Shown in pieces: positions 1-11,106 of a DNA stretch of 64,000 nt. Origin of the DNA: Phoronis australis. Its lineage: Eukaryota; Phoronida; Phoronidae. The position numbers were made by a program, and so were the translations under genes. The stretch's first letter is position 1, and each line of letters starts with the position of its first letter. The stretch lies in assembly GCA_002633005.1 (NCBI GenBank), contig NMRA01000125.1:775566-839565 (forward strand), read 5' to 3'. Below the pieces are notes generated by a model. The model saw only the letters and a list, made by a program, of their open reading frames with translations. It did no database searches and was not told the origin of the DNA.

Positions 1-539
1 TTTTTGCCATCAATTTTGTTGCTCGTATGAAGTCTGCGGGGCAGTGCACCAGTGGCAATGATTGACAAGAGAAGGCTTTCTTCATTGGCCAAAGTTGAAG
101 GTCTCGGCCTACTTTTCCTTAATAAAGTGAAAATCATCGACGGGGTTTTCCCAAGTACAAGAAAACACGGTAGGTTAGTTGAATGTCTGGGTTTTGAGCA
201 CGACGTGTACACGCATGCATGTCAATCCACCCCTCCAAGATCAACGTGGACACTGGATGAACAACATATTTAGATATTTGACGATCACTTTCGATTCAAT
301 ATTTGAAAATGCCTGCAATTCACCGTACTACTCTAGCAATTCAACCAAAATAACAAAATAACAAATCTCAATTTACTGCTTTTTTGTTTCTTGGCCGATT
401 TTAAGGCATTCACACCTCACTACTCATGCATGCACCCAGCCTTTAATATAGGGGCGCTCGAATCTCTGACAAAGTGTACCTTGTGACCTTGTGCTAACAA
501 AAAAGCGGGAGGACTAAAAAAAACGGGGTTCCACCTTCA

Positions 540-700
540 GGTCTATGAACTGTGCGTCTGCGCCTTTTTAGTGGACTTATGTCTCGTTTTCTAGGACTTG
601 TTGTTTCTCTGAGGCGGACCTTTTTACCCACTTCGCCAAATGGGGGGCTCGTTCGAACTCCCAGAGCCCCCCCCCCTCCTGGGTGCGTGCATGCTACTTT
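540..700. repeat. Dispersed repeat fragment, inverted relative to 3711-3822
   Basis: The reverse complement of 3711-3822 matches this stretch. Both share the blocks CCTTTTTAGTGGACTT, GTCTCGTTTTCTA and AGGCGGACCTTTTT followed by CCCACTTCGCCAA. The G/C-rich end (CCTCCTGGGTGCGTGC) also resembles the middle of the MITE copy at 20760. It is probably part of a longer mobile element. No coding content is seen. Confidence 0.6.
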
Positions 701-1034
701 TTAGGAGCTGTCTAGTACTTAGGCATACTTTGGTCATTGGGCTCGAGATGTTTGCCTAGGTATAGAAATTTATTCATTTCTAGACTCCCTTGTTACCCGC
801 TGGTGTAGCCACAGCGCGCGTTCATTGCTGCATTACTTCCTTTTATCGCCTGCACGATCCCGTCATCTACACAAACACCACTCGGGCGAAGTAAGCCGGG
901 TACGGCTTGTTAACACGTGGAGCGCTTTGAATCAGAAGCAAATTTCAAAATTATTTATTTACTAACTTATCATTCTAGTTAACACATGTAGTACCAGTGT
1001 CTGTAACGATTTTGTTGTGTTTGTCCATCTATGT

Positions 1035-1111
1035 CCTAGCTTTAACGGGGTTCTGGACCTTTTCCGCGGGTGGAGGCTCGCTCGAACCCCCGAACCCCCC
1101 TGGGTACGGAC
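1035..1111. repeat. Short partial copy of the same G/C-rich repeat
   Basis: The stretch GGACCTTTTCCGCGGGTGGAGG followed by GCTCGCTCGAACCCC and CCCCCTGGGT parallels 600-690. It abuts the left end of the next repeat (1112), suggesting nested or adjacent insertions. Confidence 0.4.
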
Positions 1112-1575
1112 CTGAAGTGTTTAATTGCATATGTGGATATCAAAGATATCTATGGTGGGTGTAGTTTTGGTCTGTTGCACAGACAAATCGTTGATTAATT
1201 CATATTCAAGAAATATGAATCGGAAACTTGCGGTGGTACCTTTTCAGGATGCATTTTTCTATTGTCGCTGACTTTTGTACGTTGATGTCCTGTATTCACA
1301 CACTATGAATATATACACCGGCTAAAACGGCCAGAAGTGAGTGCATTGTATGTGCACGCGGCTATCAAACATTATTGCAGAGACGAAATATTTGCTGTCA
1401 CGCCACTTGCATGACAAAGTTAAAATCGTTCACAGTACTTCATTTTATTTCTCCGTTGTAAAGATAACCAATGACTGCCGGGGTAACATCAGCTAGTGAT
1501 AAAACGCGTGCTACTGAATGATACATGCGTGTTCTCTACCCCCTAGCGGACACGCAGGAAACCAGCAAGGTAATT
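1112..1575 (+). repeat. Diverged copy of the 37855-38288 element segment
   Basis: This stretch is collinear with 37855-38288 over about 430 bp. Shared blocks include GTCTGTTGCACAGACAAATCG, TTTGCTGTCACGCCACTTGCATGACAA, AACCAATGACTGCCG and CTACCCCCTAGCG. The identity looks like roughly 75 %. It ends with the same CCCTAGCGGACACGCAGG block that forms the right inverted repeat of the 37.7 kb element. The left inverted repeat is not seen, so this copy is truncated. The reading frame that is open in the 38 kb copy is broken here. Confidence 0.75.
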
Positions 1576-3710
1576 AGCTTGCAAAACACGACGTAAATAG
1601 CATGTATCTTAGAGAAAAAGCCGACAACAGCATTACTAATTACCAATCCCTGAAAACCACACTGATGATTATTGCTTATTACAAGGTTATGAGCGGTATG
1701 CGTATTTCGTCTATGTGATAGAAGGCGTCACTGTTTCTTTACATGAAGACTGCGGACGGGTTTAGAAGCCAAATCTGCCTTGCTCTCGTTTTTACTTTCG
1801 TTGCGAGAGCCACTGGCATAGGAATGGAGGGTGGGGCACCCATGGGCTATGGTCTTCTATTCAGTTCATAAAGTTTGTCAACTCAGTCAAAAGTTATTGT
1901 AGTTTTATGTTCAACTGTAATATCCCCGCAAATTGCTACAAATTTTACATGTAGTCTCCACTGGTCGCCAGAAATTTGGCGTTCGCATCCCCCGGTCACC
2001 CCAACATAGAATATTTCTGACAATGCGGCAAACAATCAACGTCAATAGATAACAATTCATGACAGACAATTCTATTAATGATTTAGTTCATGGCACTTGG
2101 TCAACAAAGTTTATTAATGACTCGGTTGATGACAGATACTAGGTCAACAAAGTTCATCACAGGTAACGGTCTGGACTTCAAAGAAAGCGAACGACTGCCT
2201 CTGTGGCGTAGCAAGGTGGNTGGTAAAGAGGTGCTCGCTACGCTGCTAGACTGATTACTGTCATTTCAGGTGTTCAGGGTACAGACACTTTCTGCTTGGG
2301 TGAAAACCGGCACCAAGTTCTCTTCCGTGAACATTGCAAATATTATTTGACTCCACAACTGCTCCCGGTCATTCAGAAATTCAACAACTCAGGCTAGTAG
2401 TTACGACTTATCCTCTGACACTGGCTTTGATTTATGAGGTACTTTACAGCATCTCAGAGGTTCTGAATTGTTTTAGGCATGATTGACTAAAGCCACAAAG
2501 CTTTCGTCATCGCACTATTTTGTTGAAAATCTCTAAAGGACAGGAAGGACCTTCGGTCCACATTTTGTCATTAAGAGAATGATACCCTTGACCAGTCTTT
2601 ACAAATAAAACTTCTTACAAGTTAAAAATTCAAAGGTATTTATTTACTCTAAAAAGTGTTTTAATTAAAATGTTAATTTAAGAAAAAGAGAGATACATGA
2701 TTTATATATCCTCAAACCCACGGTTAACTGACTCACTGGGCAAAGGTCATCGGTTTCAGTTTTGATGCCGACCGCGTGATGCATCCAAAGACAACTTGTT
2801 TTCATTTCAAAGACCTTAGACTTGATTTTTATAAATATTAAGTGCAGAATTCTTGTTCACATGCTTTGTTCTTATTGTCAGTAATCTCTAGTCATCATTT
2901 CCGAAGTGGACAGTTTTGCAAGACAATTTTCACTATAATACATGCAAGGCTGGGGCAAGATCATTTTTGCTTAATCATCATGATTGACTCTTAATTTTCT
3001 ATACGTTCAAAAAGTTACATAAAGCTACTAGGTGCAATATGGCAGTAAGAGGGTCTTAACAACAGCCACACAAATTAGCTAGGAAAAGTGGTGGCTGGAT
3101 TGTCTGCCCTGTCTAGCAGAAAGCCGTCGACTTTGAATACATGTATATGCCAAATAATATGCACAGTATACATTGGTTATTCCAGCCACCACAGCACAAC
3201 TTCCATTATATTTAGTAAGTTACTTACTTTTGTCGCTGAACACATTCAATTTTCAGGACGGCTAATATGATGAATTGCGGTTTTATGCTCCAGCGACGAA
3301 ATTAGGGGTCATTGAGTGCGAAAAAGTGGCATTTAGATTTTTGTTAGGGTACATGTACCTATCCATGTACATAAAATGAATTTGTTTTGAATTTTGACGT
3401 ATAGACTGATTTTTGAAAATGTATTGCTTTTTATATAGACTAGCTCTTAACACGGCAATAGTTTATATACATGTATGCCATTTATTTATTATCGAATGAA
3501 TATTTTATGAAACAAAAAGATAAATAGGCAACTTGAAAAGTTGACACTTCTTTTGGTTGTCGGGATGAACCTGAAAATGTCATACATAGGCTTTATACTG
3601 ACCTATAAAGCGAAAGCGACATCATCGGCGTCAAAGAAAAATGTATACATGTAAAATAAGAAGAATAACACTCGTTTAACCAAGTGACCTACGTGTACCA
3701 CATGCGCATC
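1576..3710. other. Gene-free stretch with a small tandem duplication
   Basis: No credible exon was found. Position 2220 is an undetermined base. At about 2076-2162 a unit of roughly 45 bp containing GGTCAACAAAGTT occurs twice in tandem. The rest is AT-rich and unremarkable. Confidence 0.5.
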
Positions 3711-3822
3711 TAGGGGGCCTCGGGGGTCTCGTCTATTGGCGAAGTGGGAAAAAGGTCCGCCTCACAGAAACAAAAACTCTGAAAAAGTAGAAAACGAGAC
3801 AAAAGTCCACTAAAAAGGCAGG
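3711..3822. repeat. Dispersed repeat fragment, inverted copy of 540-700
   Basis: It matches the reverse complement of 560-670 over about 110 bp with few differences. The G-rich end (CTAGGGGGCCTCGGGGG) corresponds to the C-rich end of the first copy. Confidence 0.65.
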
Positions 3823-4953
3823 AACTACCTAAATTCGGTGAATGCACAATTCATAGCTGTGAACGTACCCCGCTTTTTAGGTAAAAGGCCGGCTTTGGTA
3901 AATTCCACCGTCGGTTTACCCGGCCAGTTTGCATTAGGTAACAGAGAGCTGGCACGTCCAGCCTCCATTTCAGTCAATCGTAACGCCAGTGCCAACGAAT
4001 TGCTGAACGTAAACGTCGGCAATTGATGCCTTCTGATAAAATCATTGTCGGCACTAAAATCTCGCCTTGGCTTATTCATGAGGTTACATGTACGTCTCTC
4101 AAAGTAATAAAGTAATTGGAGTTTCACAGTGAGCACATTTTAATGCTTCATACTTTACCTAAATCTAATTTATCAACGGAAATTTAAAGTTTCAAAGGTC
4201 CTAAATGAGAATGATGTGCTTGCCGTTAAATGTTTTATGTACAGTAATTCAATGTCATAGTTTTCAGATGTAATATGCAAAGTACATACAGTACTAATCT
4301 TTGATAAATAGATTCAGAGTTGTGTAAATTTTCAAAACAAAAATTTCGCGTTTCTCTCCGTTGTTTTCGACATCGTGCAGTTTGCAACATTTTAAGGCAA
4401 GAAAGTTTCATATTTTCAATCGATAACATACATCCGGATACACATGTAAACAATGCATTAACTTGTATCATAAACTACTAATTAGAAAGCGTACCTCTTT
4501 GGCCCCCGACGTCCAAGAAAATAACAAATGGATACGATGTCCACAGTGTACATGTGGGATTTGAACAAGAAATTCTCTCGTTAGTGTGCTATATGTTTTA
4601 CGATGTTTTATTCTGCAGTAAATGGGCATTTTTCTTGTAAACACACCTTTAAGATATCAACCAGTAAGCTCATCTTCGTGAAACAGTGGACTACTGAACA
4701 ACTATCCACTTCCCGTATTACGGTTTTGACTACCAAATATTTTGAAAATATCTTACAGGTGTTTTTTATTCCGTTTTAATATTGAAGGTTTGAAATGATT
4801 AAATTAACTCTCACGATCTTGCCTGAAAGTTTCGTTTGTCACAATAGCACAGAATAGGACTCTCCGGGATTATACAGCGGTACATTAATTAAATCTCGCT
4901 GTATTTATCCACAATGCCGCAACACCCATCGTCGTGTATTAACCTCGATACAT

Positions 4954-5283
4954 GTGTTTAGAAAAACACGTCCTGTTGTAGGACATCATTTTGGAGTACA
5001 TTTTGACGAATCTGGTTTGAGTTCATTCACTTTACGTGAAGGAAAAGAAAGCCAAAAGAGTGTCTTAAACGTGTCGCCAGCGGCAATAGTACAAATGCAT
5101 TGGTTTTGGGGCGAAATAACAGAAAACAAGTGGACCAGAATGACAGAAGGAAGAAAGTTATTTGATTTAACTGACCAAATTACAAAGATGATACACGTAG
5201 ATACTCTTTACTTGTATGATTATGAATGCGCACAGCTCAATAAAATTAGTTGTTTGAAATGTCTAGTCTGTGTACATGCATGA
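4954..5283 (+). CDS. Unrecognised open stretch, possible exon
   Basis: About 110 codons are open with an ordinary amino-acid composition. There is no ATG at the 5' end, but a possible splice acceptor (GTGTTTAG) sits just before the charged run RKTRPVVGHHFG. The middle is aromatic and polar (MHWFWGEITENKW, then FDLTDQITK). I do not recognise a domain. No good donor is obvious at the 3' end and the last ~20 codons look like non-coding sequence. It could be an isolated exon, a decayed gene or a chance open frame. The next recognised gene (the GPCR at 7149) is on the same strand but is self-contained. Confidence 0.2.
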   Translation: MFRKTRPVVGHHFGVHFDESGLSSFTLREGKESQKSVLNVSPAAIVQMHWFWGEITENKWTRMTEGRKLFDLTDQITKMIHVDTLYLYDYECAQLNKISCLKCLVCVHA

Positions 5284-6939
5284 CCAAGGCTATAAAATGG
5301 ATGAGCGTCAGGTCTTGTGATATACATACACCTGTACATAGATACACTTCACCTTGGTTGCAAACCAACGTTAAAACAATTTTGATTACACATAAATGCA
5401 GTACTCTTAGGTATACTATTAAAGCACTTGAGATAAAACATCGAAAAATGAGCATTTGGGGCACAAATCAAAATACTTCGGTAGAAATGCGATCACTATT
5501 CTCAATTTTTGGATCTGGCATGTCTCGATGGACATAGCCTAACACAATTGATTGTTTCACATTACTTATATTTTCACAATTGTTATTGTTGATTCTCAGT
5601 GACTTACATGTAATTCAAATCAGTGTGGGGAAAATCGTAAAAGACCAGAGGAGGGATATTGTTGGCGCCGAGGGGGGGGGACAAACCCTGGCAAAATTCA
5701 AAAGGAATAATTCTAAATAGAACATTGTGAGCGCACAAATGCATCCCTGGCTTGACCACTGTCTAATTCTGGTGAGCAAGGATGGACGACTTGTATGAGA
5801 TGAAAAGCAATTTCTTTAATGAACAGAAATATGCAAACATTGAATATTTTTATCCAAATCATTTGAATCTAATTTGAATTCAAATTTTTGTCCCTATCGC
5901 CACTGAGAGACGTGGAGTATTTTAACATGCGGCCACTATATCGAAAAACGGCTTTTCACCTGTGCTCCCAATAAGTTGTTCCTTTATACAGCCTAGCGGT
6001 GTATGCTGGTTGTGCTGTTTGATGAGCATAAACACATAAAGTCATATTCGTAGCCTCAAATTTCCCTTCAGAGGTGCACGCTATCTGCGCATGAGCGGAC
6101 TTTAGTCTAAAGGCAAGTCACGTGTCTTTCAAACTGGGAAACGATTGGTATGATGAGTGAACTCGTACATGAACAGTGTAAACGCTCAGATAATGCTCAC
6201 CTGTGAGGGGAAATAAGAGGCTACGAAAATTGCTGATGAGTTCATCACTTGTTTGACAATGACATATCAAACTGACCCAGGTATTGGTAATTCAATGTAG
6301 GTTCATGTTCAGCAATTTTGTAAAGTTTAATACAGCCCTGAGTCCAGTGAATTTTAACAGAATGTTCTAAAATTTTAGTGCCAGAATATGCTTTATATTA
6401 CGGAATCTCCAAGTGTGTTATGAAGTCCGTAGAAGTGTGAAAAAGTGGCACGGCTGATTTTCATGGTAGAGAACAAAAAAGTGTCTAGTTTTGTCACCAA
6501 GTGATCTTATCGTCGCAGATGTTGAGAAGTCTTCAAACAAACTGATGTGCCAAAGTGAATGGAAATCAAAAGGACTAGTTTATGTTGTCTGTAGTGTTAA
6601 TGATGTTCCATTTCGTCTTAAGAAGCAGTAATTGAATCAGAAGTGATCATTAAATGGAGTACGCTTAGATTATAAGAGCGTTAACTGTGTAAATACCATT
6701 CCTCGATCCCTCTGAAAATGTACTTAACTGCATTTCCCTAGCTTCCGTGCCTTGCGAAAGGAACTTTAAGGTTCCTGCACGAAAAAAACGCCATTATTTC
6801 CCATTAAAACATTTTCTGGTATCCATACACGTATGTCAACCTTAATATTTTGAGACACTCTATTCATTTACGCTGCACTTTGTAATATAGGTCTACAAAA
6901 TGTAATTTACTCGGTGCACCCATTAATCGCGGTGATATG

Positions 6940-6956
6940 CGTTTTTCTATTGCAGG
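6940..6956 (+). promoter_or_regulatory. Likely splice acceptor of a 5'UTR intron for the GPCR
   Basis: TTTTTCTATTGCAG precedes GGTGG and lies about 190 bp upstream of the GPCR start codon, with no in-frame ATG needed between. A pyrimidine-rich acceptor here suggests that the receptor mRNA has at least one upstream non-coding exon. The exon itself was not located. Confidence 0.4.
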
Positions 6957-7148
6957 GTGGTTTGATTGATGACGTTTGCGGGTACAAACTGTCGGACTCC
7001 TCTCATAAAGTCGAGTTTCAATTTGCATAAATTGAAAAGAAGATGATGATGAGGGCTTGGAGGCAGTGATATTTGTCGTCTGTCATTTACTCTATGAAGG
7101 AATAATAGAAGGAGAATTGGCCGCGTTGACAATCTAGCACAGTTCATC

Positions 7149-8306
7149 ATGTCCGTCGGAAACGGTTCATCTACTGACGTCCCGGAAGTTATGGACCAAA
7201 CCTGGCTACGGGCTGTTTTCATCGTGCTATATTGCATCATTTTTATATTAGGAGTTGGTGGTAACATTCTGGTTATAATTGTTGTTCTGCGAAACAAAGT
7301 CATGCAGACTATTACTAACTTATTCATAACAAATTTGGCAGCCAGCGATATACTGATTTGCATATTTGCCGTTCCTTTCACACCGCTCGGCGCTTTGATG
7401 GAATCTTGGATATTCGGGGAAGCTCTTTGCCACTTGGTTCCTATGATAATGGCGGTGAATGTGTTCGTGTCAACACTGACCTCTATTGCGATAGCCGGCG
7501 ACAGGTACCTCATAATTGTCCACCCATTTAAACCTCGCATAAAGGTACGGCACTGCCTGTTTATAATATTAGTGATATGGTTCATTGCCATTTGTACGTC
7601 ACTGCCAATGTCTGTGTTCATGGAACACTTCCATGACAACGTCACTGACACTTATCAATGCCGTGAACAGTGGCCCGGTGACGGCGAGTCAGGCAAATAT
7701 TACGGCGCCATGCTAATGTTACTACAGTACGTCTTACCGTGTATTATCATCATGTTTTGTTACATCGCTGTCGGCCTTGTGTTACGGAAACGAGCAACAA
7801 TGAAAATAGGTTCAAAGAGTCAACAGAGGGAGCAAGTGGAAATACGGCGCAAGCGCAAAACAAACCGGATGTTAATATTGATGATAGCCATTTTTGTTTG
7901 CTGTTGGATGCCTCTAAACACGTTTCACTTAGTCACGTCGTTCATTCCTACGAAGAGTTTAGAAAAGTTCCATTTATACTTACTGTGCTTCTTCACCGTT
8001 CACGTGATTGCCATGTCTTCAACTATTTACAATCCCTTTCTGTACGCTTTCATGAACGACAATTTCCGAAAAGAATTCCATTTATTCATACCGTGCTGCT
8101 TTCGTATGTGTAAAAAGCGTGACGTCAACGGCTCCTTGCCCATGCCTTATACACAGGCTTCTGAGTTACGCCGTGCGTCGACACCCAATGCCGATCAGGG
8201 GTCAGATTCGCCTTTGAATGGAAAAAGCAATGTCTTCACCCAGAATGTCGCATTTGAATCCGATAGCTGTAAGGTTCACCTTTTTGCTGAACAGGGAGCG
8301 TCTTAA
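7149..8306 (+). CDS. Class A neuropeptide G-protein-coupled receptor (sNPF/PrRP/NPY type)
   Basis: A single uninterrupted frame of 385 codons encodes a seven-helix receptor that would sit in the plasma membrane and signal through G proteins. Seen: N-glycosylation sites N5 and N164; TM1 at about 20-48 with N39; TM2 LAASDIL with D67; C94 and C171 for the TM3-ECL2 disulfide; D118-R-Y120; FVCCWMP at 249-255 in TM6; NPFLY at 295-299 in TM7; C316-C317 as likely palmitoylation sites; and RRAST near 341-345 as a kinase site. ECL2 reads CREQWP and TM6 reads CWMPLN, both typical of the NPY/short neuropeptide F/prolactin-releasing-peptide group. TM2-TM3 (VPFTPL, then CHLVP) is closest to sNPF/PrRP receptors as I know them. 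The ligand is an inference. Length and topology are complete. The coding region has no intron. Confidence 0.93.
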   Translation: MSVGNGSSTDVPEVMDQTWLRAVFIVLYCIIFILGVGGNILVIIVVLRNKVMQTITNLFITNLAASDILICIFAVPFTPLGALMESWIFGEALCHLVPMIMAVNVFVSTLTSIAIAGDRYLIIVHPFKPRIKVRHCLFIILVIWFIAICTSLPMSVFMEHFHDNVTDTYQCREQWPGDGESGKYYGAMLMLLQYVLPCIIIMFCYIAVGLVLRKRATMKIGSKSQQREQVEIRRKRKTNRMLILMIAIFVCCWMPLNTFHLVTSFIPTKSLEKFHLYLLCFFTVHVIAMSSTIYNPFLYAFMNDNFRKEFHLFIPCCFRMCKKRDVNGSLPMPYTQASELRRASTPNADQGSDSPLNGKSNVFTQNVAFESDSCKVHLFAEQGAS

Positions 8307-10978
8307 ACATTGTAGTGTATCAGTATTTTGTATAAGTGACAAATCCCAATCTTTATATTGGCTGCTAAGAATCAATACCGAATAGGTGCACTAGTGGCTG
8401 AAAACAGAGGAATAGTGAGGTCACGTGTTACTTTAGTCCCGCTACCAGAGGTTTCAAAGACAATACATGGCAAGGATTGACACGAAATGTAAGTGGTGCT
8501 ATCAGACAGCCACAGAGTGTAACACTTTCAACGAATCAATTGCTTCTAATATACAATCAGAAACGACGTTGAACGCCGCCGCAGGTCATGAAAAGAAATT
8601 GCCAAAACTTCAAAGCGAAGTAAGCTCGAAACCTTACAATTTTTGCCATGTGGACAAAAGATGTTTACGTTTTCCGGCGAGGCCAAGTCATGGGTTGCAT
8701 GCATGAACGCCAACAAGACACGGCGACGACGTCTGTAACTAAATAACGCTTTATCTCTCGTAGGCGATACATGTACCGACCGTGCAATAACGGCGGTTAG
8801 TGTCCTTTTAAATGCAGAATGTGGCAGCCTGCAACAGTACAGTCGACGAGTATTTTGTCGGATAAGCGGGGCCGACCCTGACGTCATGGTGGACGAGTCC
8901 GAATGGCTGATGTGTGAACTGTCAACCAGACTTCCAAGCTCCCTTTCGTTGCCGCCTGTTCGACCAAAAGCTGTGCGCTGTACGGTTCGTGTTTTGATAC
9001 CCGCCTTGTTCATTTAGGCAATACTCGAGACAGATAAATGCTAACTAACGTGTGATGTGTATGTAGCGTACAGGGAGTGCGGCGTTAAAGGGACATGTCC
9101 TTCTTATTCTTCTAAAACGTAAAATGTCACTCGATACAAATTACGTCTCATACTTTTCCATGCGGCGGTGAGCGCAAATAAGTTTCTTCCCCAATCAAAT
9201 CCGCTCGTGTCATCGGCACCAGTCATACGATTGGGAGAATTGGTCCACTCTCGGATTATTTTGGTGAGAATTTCGAAAATCCCAAGGGAAACGTTGGGAC
9301 CAGTCTGCCAGTGATCATACATGTATATCACCAGTTTATTACCTTGTGTTCACGATGGTGTTCGTCTAGTGTTCTGTACCAAGATGGCGGCTGTATTTGT
9401 GATGATCAATGAATAATTTTTTGGTTTTCTATCGAGTCTCCGGTGAACTAATTCTCAAAAACGCACTTCATTCTTTATTGTCAAGGAATCTCTTGGTTGG
9501 TGTCAGGACTCGACTTAGTTCCAGTTTAACCCTATAATTGCAACTGGTAGTCTTGTTACGCATGGTATAAATACGTTTAACTTTTCACGTGTTGTCCAAT
9601 ACCTCCCCGTTTAAAAACTAAAAAATATGTTCAAAGTATTTCTGAATCGCAAGATTTGTGAAAATGCAAACAGTCGGTGGACTAGCCATCAGTGTGAAGG
9701 TCAAACCTGCTAAAAAGGATGTACAGTCTTTGTCCGGGTCTTCAGGACTAGCGAGTGGAAAATAGAGCTGAGAGGCCTCAAACCAGTAACCCAGGGTTGG
9801 TGACAAGAACCGACAACCATTGTGCAGTATGTATCACGAACATCTATCCTGACCTCGGAGGGCGACTCAAAAGTCACCACTTGAATTTTAATTGCGTCAC
9901 CCACCTGTTTTTCTGTTACTGGTCCGACTTTCAGAATAGTTTGGCAATGCTATTTTTTTCTTCTCAGAAGGTGACCTTTGTTTCAGTTTCTGTGTCAGTA
10001 TTTGGACCCGGACACATTTGATACAGGAGGACTTTTGAGCCTTTGAGGCACTGACGATTGATCACACCAATTTGTGTCCTCCTGGCTGACGAGAAAGCAT
10101 TAAAAGTTACCGTGCTTTTGTTACATTAGGCTGTGACTGATAGAAACTACTAGTACTTGGGAATGGCATTTCTGAAAAATTCTCAAAAACAGATAGATAT
10201 GTTTTTTGAATTTTATATTTTTGAGTTTTCAGTTTCAGACAAGTTCTCTATTTTACTGCCTGAGAATTTTAAACATATTACAAAAAACGCGTGAGTTAGA
10301 AAGCGCAAATAATATTCTTCAATTTCATAGGGAGCTTGGTGACAATTCCGCCTAATAATAGCAGGCTGAGGAGAACTTGTCGATTATTCCGTATTTCTCG
10401 CAAGTTCATGCCCCCAACAAGCTGCAACCTGTCTTGGCCACCTACCCTTGCCATTACGAACATCTACCTTTCCATGGCCTGAAGTCCACTACCGTACATG
10501 TATGCATTTCTAACTACACTGTATAGTCACGTGACATTCAACGTGACGTGAATTTCAACCCATGGCTTGCTAAAGTTTTATCTTCTCTCGATCTTTCTCA
10601 TGCGCTGAAACTCAAAAAGAATTTTGGTTGCTGTGTGGTTATATATGAATAAGTGGGCTACAGCAGCCTATCCAGACTACCGAAATACCCAAAGACCGTT
10701 CTTCATCTTGAAAATCACAGGCCACATCAATGACAGGTGAGGACAGTATGCGAAGTTAAGAAACACACACGGTGTGCATGCAAGGGTGTGAAAATATCAT
10801 GTTGCGAATGCTCGAAGGATTTCCTTAATTGCGGATGTCCGAACCCCTGTCATTCTGCCACTCGAGTGACTTTTAATCTGGAGAATGGTTAATAATTTTC
10901 GCGCTCCAGCGATCGCAAGGCACTTATTTAGAACAAGAGCACTGTGCATTATTCTCAGATTTCTCGAGATCGGGCGTG
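8307..10978. other. GPCR 3' flank and intergenic DNA
   Basis: No clear polyadenylation signal lies close to the GPCR stop. A perfect CRE-type palindrome TGACGTCA occurs near 8880. Open frames exist on both strands around 8467-9013, but they lack domain signatures or splice context and are probably 3'UTR or intergenic. Nothing else is supportable. Confidence 0.4.
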
Positions 10979-11106
10979 CGTTCAGTAACGCTTGAACCTA
11001 GCTAAAGTCTAGCCAAAGTCACGTGTTTTCATTTAGAATACACGGCGATATCTACAATAATCTCGCGAAGTCTTGCTTTTTAGCTAGGTCCTAGCGTTAC
11101 TGAACG
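10979..11106. mobile_element. 128-bp MITE with ~28-bp terminal inverted repeats
   Basis: The left end CGTTCAGTAACGCTTGAACC and the reverse complement of the right end CGTTCAGTAACGCTAGGACC match. Both continue with TAGCTAAA. The interior carries TCTCGCGAAG and CACGTG. Related interiors, with TTCGCGAGAT and CACGTG, are seen at about 33328-33452 and in short form at 33985-34035. No convincing target-site duplication is visible. Confidence 0.75.

Noticed and set aside
8546-9013. 155-codon - strand frame downstream of the GPCR
   Set aside because: Basic, low-signature composition, no splice context, opposite to a second open frame. Best explained as chance in GPCR 3' flank.
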